Below are positions 39,358 through 48,722 of a stretch of 64,000 nt of DNA, piece by piece. The number at the start of each line of letters is the position of its first letter. Positions within the stretch are counted from its first letter, which is position 1. The notes under the pieces were generated by a model. It had not been told where the DNA came from. It searched no databases and saw only the letters and a program-made list of their open reading frames with translations. The DNA is from Anaerolineae bacterium (GTDB lineage Bacteria > Chloroflexota > Anaerolineae > Aggregatilineales > Phototrophicaceae), in assembly GCA_022843745.1 (NCBI GenBank), contig JALHNB010000003.1, forward strand, positions 124,001-188,000. The letters run 5' to 3'. The position numbers and the translations under genes were made by a program.

Positions 39358-41343
39358 TTACTGGAGCTGCTTCTGCGCCTCAAGCAGTTCTTTGGTCATG
39401 ACAATTCCCGGCGGCGCGAGAATCTGCTCCGGTATTGTCCCCCCTGCTAACAACTGAATGGCAATATCAATTGCCGTCTTTGAAACTTCTGCGCGTCCTG
39501 GATCAACTGAGCCGCGTATGTAGTGGCCTTCAAGGATGTATTCGCGTGCCTGGACTTCAGCATCGACACTGGTAATAACGACTGATTCAGGGGGGATATT
39601 GGCAGCTTCCAGCGCGGCAATTGCCCCAAACGAACCCGCATCATTAATGCTCAGAATCACGTCAAATTCGACACCCTGATCGAGCAGGTCACGGACTGAT
39701 TTTTCGGCAAATTCGCGCGTTGCCCCCAGATAACGCCCAATAATCTTTGCATCTGGCGCAAATTCTAACACGCCCGCTTCCAGCCCGTTAGCACGCATGA
39801 CGATATGCGGTAAATCGGGATAATCCAGAATAATCACATTGGCCTGACCGCCCATTTCATCGCGGATAATCTGCCCAGCCAGTTCGCCCGGCTTTTTACC
39901 AAGCAAAAATTCATCTCCGACTAACTGCACTCCACCATAACCCGGAATATCCGAGGACAACAGCACTAACGGAATACCCGCATCCTGAACCGATTTGAGC
40001 GAACCATCCAGCAGTTGAGCATTGAGAGGACACAAAATGATCGCCTTCGCGCCATCGGTACGAGCGTTTTCGATCTCCGTCAGTTGTTGATATTCGTCGG
40101 TATCGCTATCGTAAACACGGTAGCCCAACCCCATTTGCCGCGCGAGATCACCCATTTCACGAGCTTGCGTGGCGTGGTATTCGCTGGACTGGTTGCAGGT
40201 CACATAGGCGATAAATCCGTCCCCCAGGACTTGCTTGGCTGTGTTGATCTGCGCATCTGTCGGGATAATATCACTCGCGCTGCCTACCTCACCAATCTGG
40301 ACAACAGCCTTCGGCGGAAGCATCATCCGATTCTGCGTGATGATGATTAAACCAGCGATGAGAGCAATCACCACTGCCGAGGCTATGGCAGCAAAAAGCG
40401 GCAATCGCGAGGGTTTCACGGAGGGTTTCGTTAAGGGTTTAGTGGAAGGAGCAGACGGGTTAAAACGCGGCATCGGTGACGGCGTCCCAAATGTGCTGCC
40501 CACTTTCCGCCCTAATGCCCTATCGAGGTCATCCGCCATTTGGCGCACATCGTTATAACGAAGGTCGGGGTTTTTCTCCAGCGCACGCATAATAACGACT
40601 TCCACCGCTTGCGGGATTTCGGGGTTAATTTCGCTCGGTGCGGGTGGAATCTTTTCGAGATGCTGATAAATCAGGCTTACGATGTCGCTGCTCGAAATCT
40701 CAAACGGCGGGCGTCCAACCACCATATGGTAGAGAATAATCCCCATGCTGTAGATGTCGGCGCGATGGTCAACCACTTCGCCGCGCAGTTGTTCAGGCGA
40801 CATATAAGCGGGTGTACCGACGATATTTCCGGTTTTAGTCAGTTCTGGCGCGTTGACGATCCATTTGGCAAGGCCAAAATCGGTCAGATAGGCATTGCCA
40901 GCGTCGTCGAGCAAAATATTGCTGGGCTTGAGATCGCGGTGGATAATGCCTTTACTATGGGCGTAACTCAATCCGCGTGCGATCTGCCCAAAAATCTCTG
41001 CTGCATTGTCCAGAGGAAGTGCGCCGTCGGTGAGCAGATCGGAAAGTGAACCGCCACTCAACAGCCGCATTGCCAGATACGCACGACCCTCGGCAACACC
41101 ATAAGCATAAACAGGCAGAATATGGATATGTTCCAGGCGAGCGACCACCTCAGCTTCCTGAGCAAATCGCCGCCGAAATTCGTCTTTTCCGTCCGTCTCG
41201 TCATAGGGAATCACCTTGAGCGCGACCTGACGATTCATCGACGGTTGATAGGCACGATATACGCTTGCCATTCCCCCGCGTCCTATCCGCGCCTCAATAT
41301 GAAATTCGCCGATTTGCTTGCCGACAAGATCGTCTTTTAGCAT
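39358..41343 (-). CDS. Serine/threonine protein kinase fused to an extracellular sugar-binding domain
   Basis: 661 residues. The Hanks-type kinase (about 13-275) has the glycine loop GRGGMASVY, Lys 43 in ALKV, HRDLKPSN with Asp 137, DFG with Asp 155 and SPEQ in the APE position, so it should be active. A Pro/Lys linker and a membrane helix (315-337, LPLFAAIASAVVIALIAGLI) lead to residues about 370-660, which resemble a Peripla_BP_4 ribose/galactose-type binding domain (GFIAYVTCNQSSEYHATQA, GAKAIILCPLNAQLLDGS, VILSINDAGSFGAIAALEA). In PknB-like kinases the outer part is usually PASTA. Here ligand sensing by a sugar-binding fold is likely. Confidence 0.9.
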   Translation of the reverse strand: MLKDDLVGKQIGEFHIEARIGRGGMASVYRAYQPSMNRQVALKVIPYDETDGKDEFRRRFAQEAEVVARLEHIHILPVYAYGVAEGRAYLAMRLLSGGSLSDLLTDGALPLDNAAEIFGQIARGLSYAHSKGIIHRDLKPSNILLDDAGNAYLTDFGLAKWIVNAPELTKTGNIVGTPAYMSPEQLRGEVVDHRADIYSMGIILYHMVVGRPPFEISSSDIVSLIYQHLEKIPPAPSEINPEIPQAVEVVIMRALEKNPDLRYNDVRQMADDLDRALGRKVGSTFGTPSPMPRFNPSAPSTKPLTKPSVKPSRLPLFAAIASAVVIALIAGLIIITQNRMMLPPKAVVQIGEVGSASDIIPTDAQINTAKQVLGDGFIAYVTCNQSSEYHATQAREMGDLARQMGLGYRVYDSDTDEYQQLTEIENARTDGAKAIILCPLNAQLLDGSLKSVQDAGIPLVLLSSDIPGYGGVQLVGDEFLLGKKPGELAGQIIRDEMGGQANVIILDYPDLPHIVMRANGLEAGVLEFAPDAKIIGRYLGATREFAEKSVRDLLDQGVEFDVILSINDAGSFGAIAALEAANIPPESVVITSVDAEVQAREYILEGHYIRGSVDPGRAEVSKTAIDIAIQLLAGGTIPEQILAPPGIVMTKELLEAQKQLQ

Positions 41344-41597
41344 CTTTTAATCGTTTCTCTGCCGGGTGAGTTCGGATGCGTTACAATTTCTTAAGGGTCA
41401 CATTTTACCCAGTATAGTTTAACAAACCAAACGAACAATAGGAAATCGACAAAATTCGGCCTAACGTCAGGCATTCGTAGCCCAGCCATAGAGACAAGGC
41501 TGGAAGGCGGGATTATAATCATAGACATAACCCTGGAAGGCGGGGTAATAATCTCGGTATACTATGGTAATAAACGGATGAATGAGGCTTTTAACGT
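41344..41597. other. Divergent intergenic region with a 33-bp tandem duplication
   Basis: Between the kinase and C39-like genes. CATAGA- and GGAAGGCGGG-containing segments at 41487-41519 and 41520-41552 are imperfect 33-bp tandem copies, each with ATAAT-like sequence. TATACT at 41559-41564 is a possible -10 box for the C39-like gene. No small gene is evident. Confidence 0.5.
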
Positions 41598-42683
41598 ATG
41601 AAACGTGTTTATCGCTATCTCCTGCTGGTGGCTGCTCTCGCGGTGTTTTTCCCCGTAAGCGGTGTTCTGGCTCAGGATACGACTATTACGCAAACCGTAC
41701 CGCCATCCTATCAATTGAATGGTGTAACGTTTGAATATCAGGGCTGGAATAACTGTGGCCCAGCGACTCTGACGAACGCCTTGACCTATTTTGGCTACGC
41801 GGACGATCAGAACCGCGCCGCAGGCTGGCTGAAACCCAATAACGAAGATAAAAATGTCAGCCCCTCGCAGATGGTCGAGTTCGTCAATAATCAGGTGCCA
41901 GAACTGCCCGTCCAGGCGATCAAGCGCTATGGTGGCACACTCGATCTGCTTAAAATTCTGCTTTCGAATAATTTTCCCGTCATCATCGAGGCTGGTTATG
42001 ACCCTCCGCCGCACGATTTAGGCTGGATGGGACATTATCTGCTGGTGATCGGCTATGATGAGAGCCAGCGTGTACTGATAACACACGATTCGTATGATGG
42101 CCCTAACCTGAATTACGAATATGACTACATTGATGGCTTCTGGTTGGATTTTAACCGCACCTATATCGTCCTCTATGAAACCGTGCGCGAGGCCGAACTG
42201 ATGACTCTGCTTGGCAGCGATGCCGACCCGACACAAAATGCGCTGAATGCGCTGGAAAAGGCGCGTCAGGAAGCGGTTGAAAACCCAACAGACCCCTTTG
42301 TGTGGTTTAATATCGGTTCAAGTTATGTCGAGCTTGCGCCAGTCTATCAGCAGCAGGCTTATGAGTACGCGGTGACGGCCTACGACGAAGCCCGTAAACA
42401 TGGCCTGCCCTGGCGTATGATGTGGTATCAGTTTGGACCGTTTGAAGCCTATAACGCTGTGGGACGCTACACGGACACGATTGCGCTGGCGGATGCGAAT
42501 TTGAACGATGGCGGTGGGCAGTGGGTCGAGGAAACATTCTATTATGCGGGTGTCGCACGTGAAAATCTGGGCGAGACTCAACGGGCGCTGGATAATTACC
42601 AGCAGGCCGTATTCCTCAATCCCAATTTTCATCAGGCTCGTGAAGCGCGTGACCGTTTACAGGCATCGCTGAGTACGGGGTAA
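41598..42683 (+). CDS. Secreted C39-like cysteine peptidase with TPR tail
   Basis: 361 residues. Sec signal peptide (MKRVYRYLLLVAALAVFF, cut near VLAQD). A Peptidase_C39_2-type papain-fold domain covers about 35-200, with the nucleophile Cys in WNNCGPATLTNALTYFG, His in GHYLLVIGYDES and Asp in ITHDSYDG. TPR repeats fill the C-terminus (WFNIGSSYVELAPVYQQQAY, AGVARENLGETQRALDNYQQ). It is probably an extracellular peptidase or a non-catalytic relative that binds peptides. C39 peptidases of bacteriocin exporters are membrane-bound, so this one is a different kind. Confidence 0.88.
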   Translation: MKRVYRYLLLVAALAVFFPVSGVLAQDTTITQTVPPSYQLNGVTFEYQGWNNCGPATLTNALTYFGYADDQNRAAGWLKPNNEDKNVSPSQMVEFVNNQVPELPVQAIKRYGGTLDLLKILLSNNFPVIIEAGYDPPPHDLGWMGHYLLVIGYDESQRVLITHDSYDGPNLNYEYDYIDGFWLDFNRTYIVLYETVREAELMTLLGSDADPTQNALNALEKARQEAVENPTDPFVWFNIGSSYVELAPVYQQQAYEYAVTAYDEARKHGLPWRMMWYQFGPFEAYNAVGRYTDTIALADANLNDGGGQWVEETFYYAGVARENLGETQRALDNYQQAVFLNPNFHQAREARDRLQASLSTG

Positions 42684-42708
42684 TCAACGAGAGTAACAGA
42701 ATTCCGCT

Positions 42709-43551
42709 ATGCTGGTAGAACTTGCTGTTGGCGATGCTTACGGGGCTGGTTTTGAATATGCCGATGAGATGATTGAAAAACATAATAATCTCTCGCGATA
42801 TATTCAACATCCCCGTCATCGTGGAATATGGCCCGGGCGCTACACAGACGATACCCAGATGAGCATCGCCATCTCGGAGCTTATTATTTCAGGCGAATCC
42901 TGGACACCGCTGAATATCGCAGGCGCTTTCGTCAAAGCTTTCAAGCGTGATCCACGAGAAGGTTATTCTGGAAACTTCTACGAATTCCTTCAAGCAACAA
43001 AAGATGCACAGGATTTTCTGACAAGAATTATTCCGGATAGCGACAAGAGTGGGGCGGCGATGCGCGCTGCTCCTATTGGAATATATCCTGACATCTCCGA
43101 AATCATTGAAAAGTGTTCTATTCAAGCCAGCATTACCCATAACACACCTGATGGTATTCAGGCCGCCTGTGCCACTGCATTAGCTTCACATTATTTTCTT
43201 TATGATTTAGGTCCAAAGCATGAGCTAGAGGCTTTTCTTAGAACTCATGTACCCGGTCAAATGTGGAGCTATGAGTTACCTGCTAAAGTAAAGGCCAAAG
43301 GTTGGATGAGCGTTCGTGCAGCAATCCTCGCCGTGATGCGAAATGATCGCTTAAGCGCTCTGCTTCAAGATTGCGTCAATTTTCGTGGGGATGTCGATAC
43401 CGTCGCGACTATCGCACTTGCTGTGGCTTCATGTAGCCATGAATATGCCCAGGAAATACCCCAAAATTTGATTTATGGACTTGAAAATGGGCAATTTGGC
43501 AGGGATTATCTACTGGAATTGGACAAAAAGCTTTTTGAAATTCAAAAATAG
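42709..43551 (+). CDS. ADP-ribosylglycohydrolase (DraG) family protein
   Basis: 280 residues. The magnesium-binding signatures are present: AVGDAYGAGFE, RYTDDTQM (Thr-Asp-Asp) and RGDVDTVATIALAVA near the C-terminus, with SGAAMRAAPIGIY between. These enzymes remove ADP-ribose from proteins or nucleic acids or hydrolyse related compounds. The N-terminus starts only seven residues before GDAYG, and an in-frame stop occurs five codons upstream, so a short start or slight N-terminal loss is possible. Codons are more AT-rich than in neighbours, notably in 43100-43550, which may mean recent transfer. Twenty-five bp separate it from the C39-like gene. Confidence 0.88.
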   Translation: MLVELAVGDAYGAGFEYADEMIEKHNNLSRYIQHPRHRGIWPGRYTDDTQMSIAISELIISGESWTPLNIAGAFVKAFKRDPREGYSGNFYEFLQATKDAQDFLTRIIPDSDKSGAAMRAAPIGIYPDISEIIEKCSIQASITHNTPDGIQAACATALASHYFLYDLGPKHELEAFLRTHVPGQMWSYELPAKVKAKGWMSVRAAILAVMRNDRLSALLQDCVNFRGDVDTVATIALAVASCSHEYAQEIPQNLIYGLENGQFGRDYLLELDKKLFEIQK

Positions 43552-43559
43552 ATTTTATG

Positions 43560-43585
43560 AGGGCGACTTCCGCGAGTCGCCCTAC
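43560..43585. repeat. REP-like palindrome in a convergent gap
   Basis: AGGGCGACT (43560-43568) and AGTCGCCCT (43575-43583) are complements around TCCGCG. The element lies between the ADP-ribosylglycohydrolase gene and the convergent aminotransferase gene. Confidence 0.85.
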
Positions 43586-43596
43586 AATACCGGAAA

Positions 43597-44775
43597 TTAC
43601 GCGCTCAAGACCACCTTCACTGCCGAAATCACATCCTCAACATCTTCGTCGGTTAATTTCGCCGAAAGCGGCAGGCTGACCGTCTCACGGCCAACACGCA
43701 AGGCATGAGGATAGTCTTCCGGGTCCCAGCCATACTTATCCTGATAAAATGGATGCTCCGGGACGCTTAAATAATGCACGCCTGCGCCAACATTTTGCGC
43801 GGTCATGGCGTTCAGGAAATTATCGCGGCTGATTCCGGCACGGTCATGATCGACCATGATCGTATACAGATGATAAGCATGGCGGGTATCGGCCTCAACG
43901 GGTGCGGGGATACCGATGGGGAGATCGGCAAACGCTTCGTTATAACGCTTCCAGATTTGTTCGCGGCGTTTCCAATAGGGTTCGACGCGCTTGAGCTGCT
44001 GCACACCAATCGCCGCCTGCAAATCCATCATGTTGTATTTAAACCCGGCTTCGACCACCTGATAGTGCTTGTAACCTTCATTACCGAAGCGTTTCCAGGC
44101 ATCTTTATCCATGCCGTGCAGTGACAGCACTTTCACATGGGCGGCGTGAGAGGCATCCTTAATAAGCACCATGCCGCCCTCGCCCGTGATGACGTTTTTG
44201 GTCACATAGAAGCTGAAGCAGCCGAAATCACCGATTGTGCCTGCTTTCTGGCCTTTATATTCGGTTTCAATGGCGTGTGCGCAGTCCTCAATCACAATTA
44301 AGTTATGCTTTTTCGCCAATGCACCGATAGCGTCCATATCGCAGGCGCGTCCAGCCAAATGGATCGGCATAATGGCACGGGTACGCTCGGTAATCTTTTT
44401 CTCGACTTCCGCCGGATCAATATTCATGGTCAGCGGGTCAATATCCGCCATGATCGGCGTTGCGCCAGCATGAATAATGGTATTGACCGTCGCGCAGAAG
44501 GTGAGTGGGCTAGTAATCACTTCATCGCCGGGTTTCAGGCCAGCAGCGATCAAGCTCAAATGCAGGGCTGCGGTACAGGAATTCAGCGCAAGGGCGGCGT
44601 TCGCGCCTTTGTAGGCTTTGAAATCTTCTTCGAATTGTTTGGTTTTGGGGCCAGTGCCGAGCCAACCGCTGCGCATGGTATCGACGACGGCTTCAATATC
44701 TTCTTCTTCGATAGCGGGTGAGCCAAAAACCAGAAAACGGTCTTTGCTGCGGACAGGATTCTTGACTTGTATCAT
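43597..44775 (-). CDS. DegT/DnrJ/EryC1/StrS-family aminotransferase
   Basis: A 392-residue PLP enzyme of the family that transaminates sugar nucleotides. Blocks: SGWLGTGPKTKQFEEDFKAY at the start, ALNSCTAALHLSLIAAGLKP, TFCATVNTIIHAGATPIMAD, VIEDCAHAIE and the Schiff-base Lys in FYVTKNVITGEGGM, then GFKYNMMDLQAAIGVQQL. It likely makes an amino sugar for a surface glycan or secondary metabolite, but no dehydratase or sugar gene flanks it. I start at ATG 44775 (MIQVKNP), which has AAGGAC 8 nt upstream. The open frame continues 15 codons further. Confidence 0.93.
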   Translation of the reverse strand: MIQVKNPVRSKDRFLVFGSPAIEEEDIEAVVDTMRSGWLGTGPKTKQFEEDFKAYKGANAALALNSCTAALHLSLIAAGLKPGDEVITSPLTFCATVNTIIHAGATPIMADIDPLTMNIDPAEVEKKITERTRAIMPIHLAGRACDMDAIGALAKKHNLIVIEDCAHAIETEYKGQKAGTIGDFGCFSFYVTKNVITGEGGMVLIKDASHAAHVKVLSLHGMDKDAWKRFGNEGYKHYQVVEAGFKYNMMDLQAAIGVQQLKRVEPYWKRREQIWKRYNEAFADLPIGIPAPVEADTRHAYHLYTIMVDHDRAGISRDNFLNAMTAQNVGAGVHYLSVPEHPFYQDKYGWDPEDYPHALRVGRETVSLPLSAKLTDEDVEDVISAVKVVLSA

Positions 44776-44858
44776 GTATTTTGTCCTTACAATCGTAAAA
44801 ACGTCTCGAAACTCTATCACATCATATCACCAGAGAGAATGGTATAACCAATAGAGTC

Positions 44859-44888
44859 TTGACAATGATTCTTAATCGGATGTTAAAT
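44859..44888 (+). promoter_or_regulatory. Sigma-70-like promoter before a leader hairpin
   Basis: TTGACA (44859-44864), 18-bp spacer, TTAAAT (44883-44888). The start of transcription would be near 44895. A terminator-like hairpin follows within 40 bp, and then the ABC exporter genes at 45069. Confidence 0.55.
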
Positions 44889-44905
44889 AGGAATCCTGCA
44901 ACGCG

Positions 44906-44929
44906 AACCACCAACAAGGTGGTTTTTTT
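44906..44929 (+). terminator. Short intrinsic-type terminator in the exporter leader
   Basis: AACCACC (44906-44912) and GGTGGTT (44918-44924) form a 7-bp stem around AACAA, followed by five more T residues. It is far from any plus-strand gene end upstream, so it would cut transcripts from the promoter at 44859 unless read through. It is a candidate attenuator. Confidence 0.65.
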
Positions 44930-44948
44930 GCGCCATGTTAAGAAACAG

Positions 44949-44972
44949 AGTCCAATTATCGGTAATTGGACT
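44949..44972. promoter_or_regulatory. 24-bp palindrome, arms AGTCCAATTA
   Basis: AGTCCAATTA, loop TCGG, TAATTGGACT, a 10-bp perfect stem. It lies between the leader terminator and the exporter start, so it could be an RNA hairpin of the leader or an operator. Confidence 0.5.
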
Positions 44973-45068
44973 GCAATGGCGTATAAAAACAGACGTAGAA
45001 TTTTAAGTAGAGGCACATACATTTTTCGCTCGCCGGAAAAAATCACGTCTCGAGGTTAAATCCCCCCT

Positions 45069-46871
45069 ATGGAAATCCCAGTTCATGAGTATCGGGACTT
45101 GTTGGTCAAGTACCTCAAGCCCCAACGTTTCCGTGTCGCCTTATTGGCGGTGCTGTTATTCAGCAGCATCGGTCTGACCCTCCTCAACCCGCAAGTGATT
45201 CGCTATTTCATCGACACTGCCACCGCGCCGAATCCTGCCTTGACGGTCAGGTCGCTGCTTGTTTTTGATCTGCCACCGAGCGCCGCCGAAGTCCAGCGAG
45301 AATTGCTGATCGCCGCGCTGATCTTCATCGTGGCAGCGATCATTCAGCAAGCCGTCGCGGTGGGTGCAGTCTATACGGGTGAAAACGTTGGCTGGACGGC
45401 AACCAATATGATGCGGGCTGATCTGGCGCTGCATTGTATGCGGCTGGACATGACCTTCCATAATGTGCGAACACCGGGTGAAATGATCGAGCGTATCGAC
45501 ACCGACATCACCCAGCTTGCCAACTTTTTCTCACAATTTGTCATTCTGGTTCTGGGCAACATCGTTTTGCTGGGGGGCGTTGTCACGCTGCTGTTCCTGG
45601 TGGATGCCCGTGTCGGCGTGATTATGTCGCTGTTTTCGCTGTTTACGCTGTGGGCGCTCAACCGTGTGCGCAGCATCGCCGTGCCGCACTGGATCGCCGC
45701 CCGCGAGTCCAGCGCAAAATATTACGGCTTTCTCGAAGAAAAACTAGCGGGCACAGAAGATATTCGCTCCAGCGGTGCAGGCCCGTTTATCATGCGCGGC
45801 CTGTATGTGCTGATGCGTGACCGCCTGAATACCGAACTCGCCGCCAACCGCATGAACCTGATCGTTTTCAGCGTAGCGCTGCTCCTGATGACGACAGGCA
45901 CGATGGCAGCCTTTGCGATGGGTTATCTGCTGTTCAACGGTGGGCTGGCAACCATCGGTACGGCCTATATCATTGTCAACTACACAGGTCTGATGTTCCG
46001 CCCTCTGCGCGAAATCACCAACCAGATTCAGGAATTGCAAAAAGCGGGCGCAGGCATCGGACGTGTGAACGAACTTTATCGCATCAAGGCGACCATCGTA
46101 GACGGCCCAGGCACGAAAATTCCCAGCGGCCCGCTGTCGGTAGAATTCCGCAATCTCGATTTTGCTTACAACAACGATGAGAAAATTCTCGACAATTTTT
46201 CGTTCCAGCTTCAACCCGGCAAAGTGATGGGCTTATTGGGGCGCACGGGCAGCGGCAAATCGACTATTACAAGGCTGCTGTTCCGGCTCTATGACCCAAC
46301 AGGCGGCGCGATTTATCTGGGTGGCACCGATATTACCCATGCCAAGCTGATTGACCTGCGCCAAAGCGTGGGCGTTGTAACACAGGATGTGCAGTTATTC
46401 CGCGCCAGCGTGCGCGATAATCTGACATTTTTCAACCGCAATATCCCCGATGAGCGCATTCTCGAAGTCATTGACGACCTGGAACTGCGCGAGTGGTTTG
46501 ATCGCCTCCCGGATGGGCTGAACACAGAACTGCGCTCCGGCGGCAGCGGTTTATCGGCAGGCGAGGCACAGTTATTGGCGTTTACGCGCGTGTTTTTGAA
46601 AGACCCCGGTCTTGTGATCCTGGACGAAGCCTCATCGCGGCTCGACCCCGTGACAGAGCAGCGCATTGAGCGAGCGATTGACAAGCTGCTGCACAATCGA
46701 ACCGGCATTATCGTGGCGCACCGTCTGGCAACCGTCCAGCGTGCCGACGAGATCATGATTCTCGATCATGGGCAAATTTCTGAGTATGACGGGCGCGAAC
46801 GGCTGGCGACCAATCCCCAGTCACGTTTCTATCATCTGCTGCGCACCGGGCTTGAAGAGGTGATGGCATGA
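45069..46871 (+). CDS. ABC exporter subunit 1 (permease-ATPase half transporter)
   Basis: 600 residues. Five to six helices cover about 20-320, then the nucleotide-binding domain with Walker [10 protein letters not shown] (391-399), Q-loop VVTQDVQL, Walker B LVILDE with Glu 520, D-loop SSRLD and the His switch in IIVAHRLAT. The signature is LSAGEAQ at 495-501, not the consensus LSGGQ. It ends within the next gene's start (46868), so the two form a heterodimer. Its Walker B is canonical and the partner's signature is canonical, so the intact ATP site would use those parts. Substrate is unknown. Confidence 0.93.
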   Translation: MEIPVHEYRDLLVKYLKPQRFRVALLAVLLFSSIGLTLLNPQVIRYFIDTATAPNPALTVRSLLVFDLPPSAAEVQRELLIAALIFIVAAIIQQAVAVGAVYTGENVGWTATNMMRADLALHCMRLDMTFHNVRTPGEMIERIDTDITQLANFFSQFVILVLGNIVLLGGVVTLLFLVDARVGVIMSLFSLFTLWALNRVRSIAVPHWIAARESSAKYYGFLEEKLAGTEDIRSSGAGPFIMRGLYVLMRDRLNTELAANRMNLIVFSVALLLMTTGTMAAFAMGYLLFNGGLATIGTAYIIVNYTGLMFRPLREITNQIQELQKAGAGIGRVNELYRIKATIVDGPGTKIPSGPLSVEFRNLDFAYNNDEKILDNFSFQLQPGKVMGLLGRTGSGKSTITRLLFRLYDPTGGAIYLGGTDITHAKLIDLRQSVGVVTQDVQLFRASVRDNLTFFNRNIPDERILEVIDDLELREWFDRLPDGLNTELRSGGSGLSAGEAQLLAFTRVFLKDPGLVILDEASSRLDPVTEQRIERAIDKLLHNRTGIIVAHRLATVQRADEIMILDHGQISEYDGRERLATNPQSRFYHLLRTGLEEVMA

Positions 46872-48658
46872 AAAACACGAAAGACTGGCAAATTATCTGG
46901 CGTGCGATCAACCTGATGCCGCGCATGTATTTCTCCAGCATGATCTATCTGTCCGTGATTTTTCTGCTGCTACAAATTCCAGCGCTGGTGACTCGTGAAT
47001 TTTTCGATCAATTAAGCGGCAACGCACAGACCGGGCTAAATGTGTGGACGCTGATCGCCTTCCTGTTGATTACATCCATTGTTGAGCTGGTTCTGCGCTA
47101 TGGCCTGATGTTCTCGCGCGTGACATTTTATTTCACCGCTGGTGCCATCATTCGCCAGAATATGTTCGCCTACGTTCTCAAGCAGCCGGGAGCGCGTCCA
47201 ATGCCCAATTCACCGGGCGAGGCTATCAGTCGTTTCGGCGGCGATGTAGACGAAATCATGGAATTCTGCATGTGGGTGCGCGAACTCGGCGGCCTGTTTG
47301 TCTTCGCCGTCGTGTCGGTCATCATTATGTTGACCATCAACCCGCTGATTACACTGGTGACATTTGCGCCGCTTATTCTGGTGCTGCTCGTCTCGAACTT
47401 TACTCTCTCCCGTGTGCTGCTTTATCGTGAAGCCAGCCGCCGCGCCGCCAGCCGTGTGATCGGCTACATTGCCGAAACCTTTGGCTCGGTGCAAACCATT
47501 AAAGTTGGGACAGCCGAAGAAACGATCAACGAGCAGTTCAAGGTTCTCAACGAAACCCGGCGAACAACCGCCCTCAAAGACCGTGTTTTTGAGCAGCTTC
47601 TCGGCTCGATCTACTGGAACGCCGTTAATATGGGTACGGGTATCATTCTCATTCTCGCCGGAAGTTACATGCGGGCCGGGACGTTCACCGTTGGCGATTT
47701 CGCGCTGTACGTGTTTTACCTGGAATGGCTGACCCACTTCATGCGTATCACAGGCATGGTGATCGCCAAATATAAACAGGTCGGTGTCTCGCTGGAACGC
47801 ATCAATTTCCTCATGGGCGGGGTGGGACGCGAGGTTATGGTCGCACGTGGCCCGGTCTACATGAAAGGCGACTTGCCAGAAATTCCCTACACGCCTAAAA
47901 CCGCTGAACACAAACTGAGTGAACTGGAAATCTGTAACCTGAGCTACACGCATCCCGATTCAGGGCGCGGCATCGAAAATATCAACCTGCATATTCGTCG
48001 GGGCGAATTCACTGTTATCACCGGGCGCATCGGCTCCGGCAAAACGACACTCCTGCGCGTCCTGACTGGGCTACTGCCCAAAGATGAGGGCGAAATTCGC
48101 TGGAATGGCGAACTTGTAACCGCACCAGCAGAGTTCTTTGTGCTGCCACGCGCTGCCTATACGCCGCAAGTCCCGCGCCTCTTCAGCGATGCTCTGCGCG
48201 ATAACATCCTGATGGGCTTGCCAGAAGAAAAAAGTGATATTCCCGAAGCGATTCGGTTGGCTGTGATGGAACGCGATCTCAAGAATCTCGATCATGGGCT
48301 GGATACATTCGTCGGGCCGAAAGGTGTGCGCCTTTCCGGTGGGCAGATGCAGCGTGCTGCCGCCGCGCGGATGTTCGTGCGCGAGCCAGAACTGCTCATT
48401 TTTGATGACCTTTCGAGCGCGCTGGATGTGGAAACCGAACAAACACTGTGGAGTCGCGTCTTTCAAAAAGAAGGGGCGACCTGCCTGGCCGTTTCGCACC
48501 GTCGGGCTGCGCTGCGCCGCGCCGATCACATCATTGTGCTGAAAGACGGCAAGATCGAAGCGGAAGGTACGCTGGAGCAACTGCTGGAAAGCAGCGAGGA
48601 AATGCAGCATCTCTGGCAGGGCGATGTGGGCGAACAGAAGCCTGTCGTCGCGAAATAA
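46868..48658 (+). CDS. ABC exporter subunit 2 (permease-ATPase half transporter, degenerate site partner)
   Basis: 596 residues with the same plan: helices to about 320, Walker [10 protein letters not shown] (386-394), signature LSGGQ (489-493), Walker B LLIFDD with Asp 514 where the catalytic Glu is normally found, SSALD and SHRRAAL. In heterodimeric exporters such as TM287/288 one ATP site is degenerate. Here that site would combine this subunit's altered Walker B with subunit 1's altered signature, which is a consistent pairing. The start overlaps the upstream stop by 4 bp (ATGA). A REP palindrome and the convergent peptide-permease gene follow. Confidence 0.93.
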   Translation: MKNTKDWQIIWRAINLMPRMYFSSMIYLSVIFLLLQIPALVTREFFDQLSGNAQTGLNVWTLIAFLLITSIVELVLRYGLMFSRVTFYFTAGAIIRQNMFAYVLKQPGARPMPNSPGEAISRFGGDVDEIMEFCMWVRELGGLFVFAVVSVIIMLTINPLITLVTFAPLILVLLVSNFTLSRVLLYREASRRAASRVIGYIAETFGSVQTIKVGTAEETINEQFKVLNETRRTTALKDRVFEQLLGSIYWNAVNMGTGIILILAGSYMRAGTFTVGDFALYVFYLEWLTHFMRITGMVIAKYKQVGVSLERINFLMGGVGREVMVARGPVYMKGDLPEIPYTPKTAEHKLSELEICNLSYTHPDSGRGIENINLHIRRGEFTVITGRIGSGKTTLLRVLTGLLPKDEGEIRWNGELVTAPAEFFVLPRAAYTPQVPRLFSDALRDNILMGLPEEKSDIPEAIRLAVMERDLKNLDHGLDTFVGPKGVRLSGGQMQRAAAARMFVREPELLIFDDLSSALDVETEQTLWSRVFQKEGATCLAVSHRRAALRRADHIIVLKDGKIEAEGTLEQLLESSEEMQHLWQGDVGEQKPVVAK

Positions 48659-48682
48659 AATCCTCGGCTCATGTACGTCATC

Positions 48683-48710
48683 GTAGGGGCGCAGCGCGCT
48701 GCGCCCCTGC
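48683..48710. repeat. REP-like palindrome in a convergent gap
   Basis: GGGGCGCAGC and GCTGCGCCCC arms make a 22-bp perfect palindrome with GTAGGGGC-type flanks. It is located between the exporter operon and the convergent permease gene. Confidence 0.92.
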
Positions 48711-48722
48711 AAAGTTCCAATT

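Noticed and set aside
44889-44972. tRNA or known riboswitch in the exporter leader
   Set aside because: The region folds into two simple hairpins without cloverleaf or conserved aptamer sequence.
47210-47953. Antisense open frame opposite ABC exporter subunit 2
   Set aside because: It is His-rich without a domain match and overlaps a certain gene.
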